Positions 5,010 through 6,540 of a DNA stretch of 6,540 bases are shown here, one piece after another. The DNA is from Candidatus Heimdallarchaeota archaeon. GTDB taxonomy: Archaea > Asgardarchaeota > Heimdallarchaeia > Heimdallarchaeales > Kariarchaeaceae. Position 1 is the stretch's first letter. Each line of letters starts with the position of its first letter. A program made the position numbers and the translations under genes. Under the pieces are notes generated by a model. It searched no databases and was not told the DNA's origin. It saw nothing but the letters and a program-made list of their open reading frames with translations. The stretch covers positions 1 to 6,540 of the forward strand of contig JAOUKW010000231.1 in assembly GCA_029882335.1 (NCBI GenBank), in the 5' to 3' direction.

Positions 5010-6540
5010 ATGACTCACGTAATCTCTTCCGTAAAAATTCAGTTGAAACATGTTGAAAAGTCAGGTGATTTCTCAAGGTTGAAACAGATTTTAGGTAGGG
5101 ATAAACGAGTTATTAAGGCATATATCGGTGTGATACACGAAAACGAAAAGGAATTAGTGACTGAAGGTAAATACAAGATTGATAGTGGACTTCTTGATAA
5201 GTTAACTTTAACTACATCTATTAAGAATTCTAAGAATTCAATTAGAGATGCTGTTAAACATGATTTTAAGAGAAAGTTTCCAAGAATTAGCTTGAATGAG
5301 TTGAAGGAATGTCGTGATGTGGCAATAGCACAATATCTTAGCTTTTTGGAATTAAAGAACATGCAGAAAGAAAGTTCATTACCTAAAACTCTACAAGGTG
5401 TTAGACAAATCAATGGACGACGTTATTCACTTGGAAAGAGGGATTTATCTATTATGGATTCAATGGATACCAATCTGGGTATTTCATTAGATGGGAAGAA
5501 CAGAGTTAGACATGGTTATATTTCCGTTCCAATTCATTTGAATGCATATGCCAAATCAAGAATTGAAAATGGTGAATTACGTACTGTAAGTCTATACAAA
5601 AAGGATAAAAATTATTATACATCTTTTGCTATTCAAAAAGAAACTACTAATTACAATCCTGATAAGAGTTTGAAGAAGGCAGTATTGGGAATTGATTTAG
5701 GTATTAATAAAACCGCAACTACAGTTCTGTATACCGAGGATGCAATTTTGGAAGAAAAGACTTGGCTACAACTGGAAAAATTCAATTCTTTAAAGAAACT
5801 CGAGAGTCAAATTTCCTCACTTCAAAGACAATCTAAGCTCAGGGAAATTAACATATTAGAGAGAATATTTGATTATCATTCAATGAAACTATCCTCATTG
5901 AGAAATTTCAAATCAATTAGAAAGTATTGCTTGGATATCATTAAACAACTGAAATTTCTTAGAAAGATGTCTAAAGATCCATCTATAATCAAACTTGATA
6001 AATCGCTAAATTTATTATATCAAGAATTAAATTCTATTAATACAAATTTATCAAAATATGAAAGCAAATCAATTAGCAAACTCCAATTTACAATTGCTAA
6101 TCTATCATTGGGATTAAATAAATTAGGTAAAACTTCTGGAATTTATAAAAAATTGAAAAAATTAAGAAATAAAAGAAGTAGAATATCTTTGGATTATGAT
6201 AGAAAATTAGTTGCTGAATTATCAGACTATATTCAGGATGTATCAATTAGATATAACCTTCACGTGGCAATTGGTGATATCAAGGGAATTCGAAATAGAG
6301 GAAGAAAAGGTAATTTTAAAGGTAGAAAATTCAGGAAGATGCTGAATTCATGGAGTTTTTTCCGTTTCACAGAGATGTTGAAATTCAAGATGAAATCCTT
6401 TGGAATGGAAAGACGATTGCTATCAGTCCGAGAATCTTGGACCTCTATCATGTGTTTCAAATGCAATACCAAAGGTATTCGTCCCAAACAATCCTACTTC
6501 AGATGTATCAATTGCAGATGGCAGGGTAATGCCGATATTA
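5010..6540 (+). CDS. tnpB: TnpB-type RNA-guided RuvC nuclease (IS200/IS605 OrfB family), C-terminus outside window
   Basis: 510 complete codons plus one base; the frame runs off the right edge. ATG at 5010 is the first start after an in-frame TAG at 4986-4988. RuvC-I is GIDLGINKT with D229. RuvC-II is read as VAIGDIKGIRNR (419-430), where the usual Glu is replaced by Gly422-Asp423. The conserved W448/F/K helix (SWSFFRFTEMLKFKM) follows. A zinc finger is formed by C482, C485, C499 and C502, and RuvC-III is NAD with D509. TnpB proteins cut DNA using a guide RNA that normally overlaps the gene's 3' end, here outside the window. The protein exceeds the usual length of about 370-430 residues because of a Lys/Leu-rich, coiled-coil-like insertion at about 265-372 that is only about 21% GC over 5941-6180. 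No tnpA is visible. A domesticated TnpB is an alternative to a mobile one. Confidence 0.92.
   Translation, partial: MTHVISSVKIQLKHVEKSGDFSRLKQILGRDKRVIKAYIGVIHENEKELVTEGKYKIDSGLLDKLTLTTSIKNSKNSIRDAVKHDFKRKFPRISLNELKECRDVAIAQYLSFLELKNMQKESSLPKTLQGVRQINGRRYSLGKRDLSIMDSMDTNLGISLDGKNRVRHGYISVPIHLNAYAKSRIENGELRTVSLYKKDKNYYTSFAIQKETTNYNPDKSLKKAVLGIDLGINKTATTVLYTEDAILEEKTWLQLEKFNSLKKLESQISSLQRQSKLREINILERIFDYHSMKLSSLRNFKSIRKYCLDIIKQLKFLRKMSKDPSIIKLDKSLNLLYQELNSINTNLSKYESKSISKLQFTIANLSLGLNKLGKTSGIYKKLKKLRNKRSRISLDYDRKLVAELSDYIQDVSIRYNLHVAIGDIKGIRNRGRKGNFKGRKFRKMLNSWSFFRFTEMLKFKMKSFGMERRLLSVRESWTSIMCFKCNTKGIRPKQSYFRCINCRWQGNADI
5010..6540 (+). mobile_element. Part of a putative tnpB-only (IS1341-like) IS200/IS605-group element; ends not located
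   Basis: The call rests only on the TnpB gene. The divergent neighbour is not a TnpA transposase, so the element would be of the tnpB-only type unless tnpA lies to the right. The left end probably falls within 4780-5009, where inverted and direct repeats occur, but no boundary can be proven. Elements of this group lack terminal inverted repeats and target duplications, so comparison with an empty site is needed to fix the ends. Confidence 0.35.

Noticed and set aside
5039..5413. A 124-residue minus-strand open frame
   Set aside because: It is antisense to the N-terminal part of tnpB, whose own frame gives a clear family match. The cysteine-rich, hydrophobic look of this frame is a by-product of the coding on the other strand.
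6260..6487. A 75-residue minus-strand open frame
   Set aside because: It is antisense to the RuvC-II and zinc-finger coding region of tnpB, with no independent support.
6441..6540. Guide (omega) RNA of TnpB within the window
   Set aside because: The RNA normally covers the 3' end of tnpB and the sequence beyond it; the window stops before the stop codon, so its scaffold and guide cannot be seen.

Overview
The window holds two long divergent genes, both cut by its edges, and a 230-base intergenic region between them. The DNA is AT-rich: sampled coding lines are about 32 to 35% GC and the intergenic region is about 25%. Neither start has a Shine-Dalgarno sequence. Both genes have archaeal-type TATA boxes (TTTATATA), and the left gene looks leaderless. 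This points to an archaeon. The tnpB style and the very large protein would fit an Asgard (Lokiarchaeia-like) lineage, but that is only an impression and no marker gene fixes the taxon.

Left and centre (1-4779, minus strand): one uninterrupted reading frame of 1593 codons begins at 4779 and is still open at base 1. I do not recognise the whole protein. Two parts can be read. Residues about 314-495 carry the signature of a RecB/Cas4/Dna2-type PD-(D/E)XK nuclease (D361, D383-x-K385, Q439xxxY443). Directly after it, residues about 535-735 have the order of elements of a RecA/RadA-like ATPase core, but the Walker A motif is eroded and the Walker B aspartate is missing. An Arg/Lys-rich stretch, a helical middle and a long beta-rich acidic C-terminal part follow, with no family I can name.

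Intergenic (4780-5009): two divergent promoters share a mirrored 32-base module consisting of a TATA box and a TAGTTASTAG motif. A 20-base sequence occurs twice (18 of 20 identical), and its second copy ends directly against the right-hand start codon. Two further imperfect inverted repeats lie between the promoters.

Right (5010-6540, plus strand): a TnpB-type RNA-guided nuclease (IS200/IS605 OrfB, the Cas12 ancestor family), 510 codons in the window. It carries RuvC-I D229, a four-cysteine zinc finger and RuvC-III D509, and the window ends one base after the codon following D509. It is larger than usual because of an AT-rich, Lys/Leu-rich helical insertion between RuvC-I and RuvC-II, and the canonical RuvC-II glutamate position reads Gly-Asp. 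Any guide RNA and the right end of the element would lie beyond base 6540.

A functional link between the two genes is not shown. The plausible readings are a TnpB element inserted beside a large nuclease gene of possible defence or repair function, or a TnpB kept there with shared control through the mirrored promoters.
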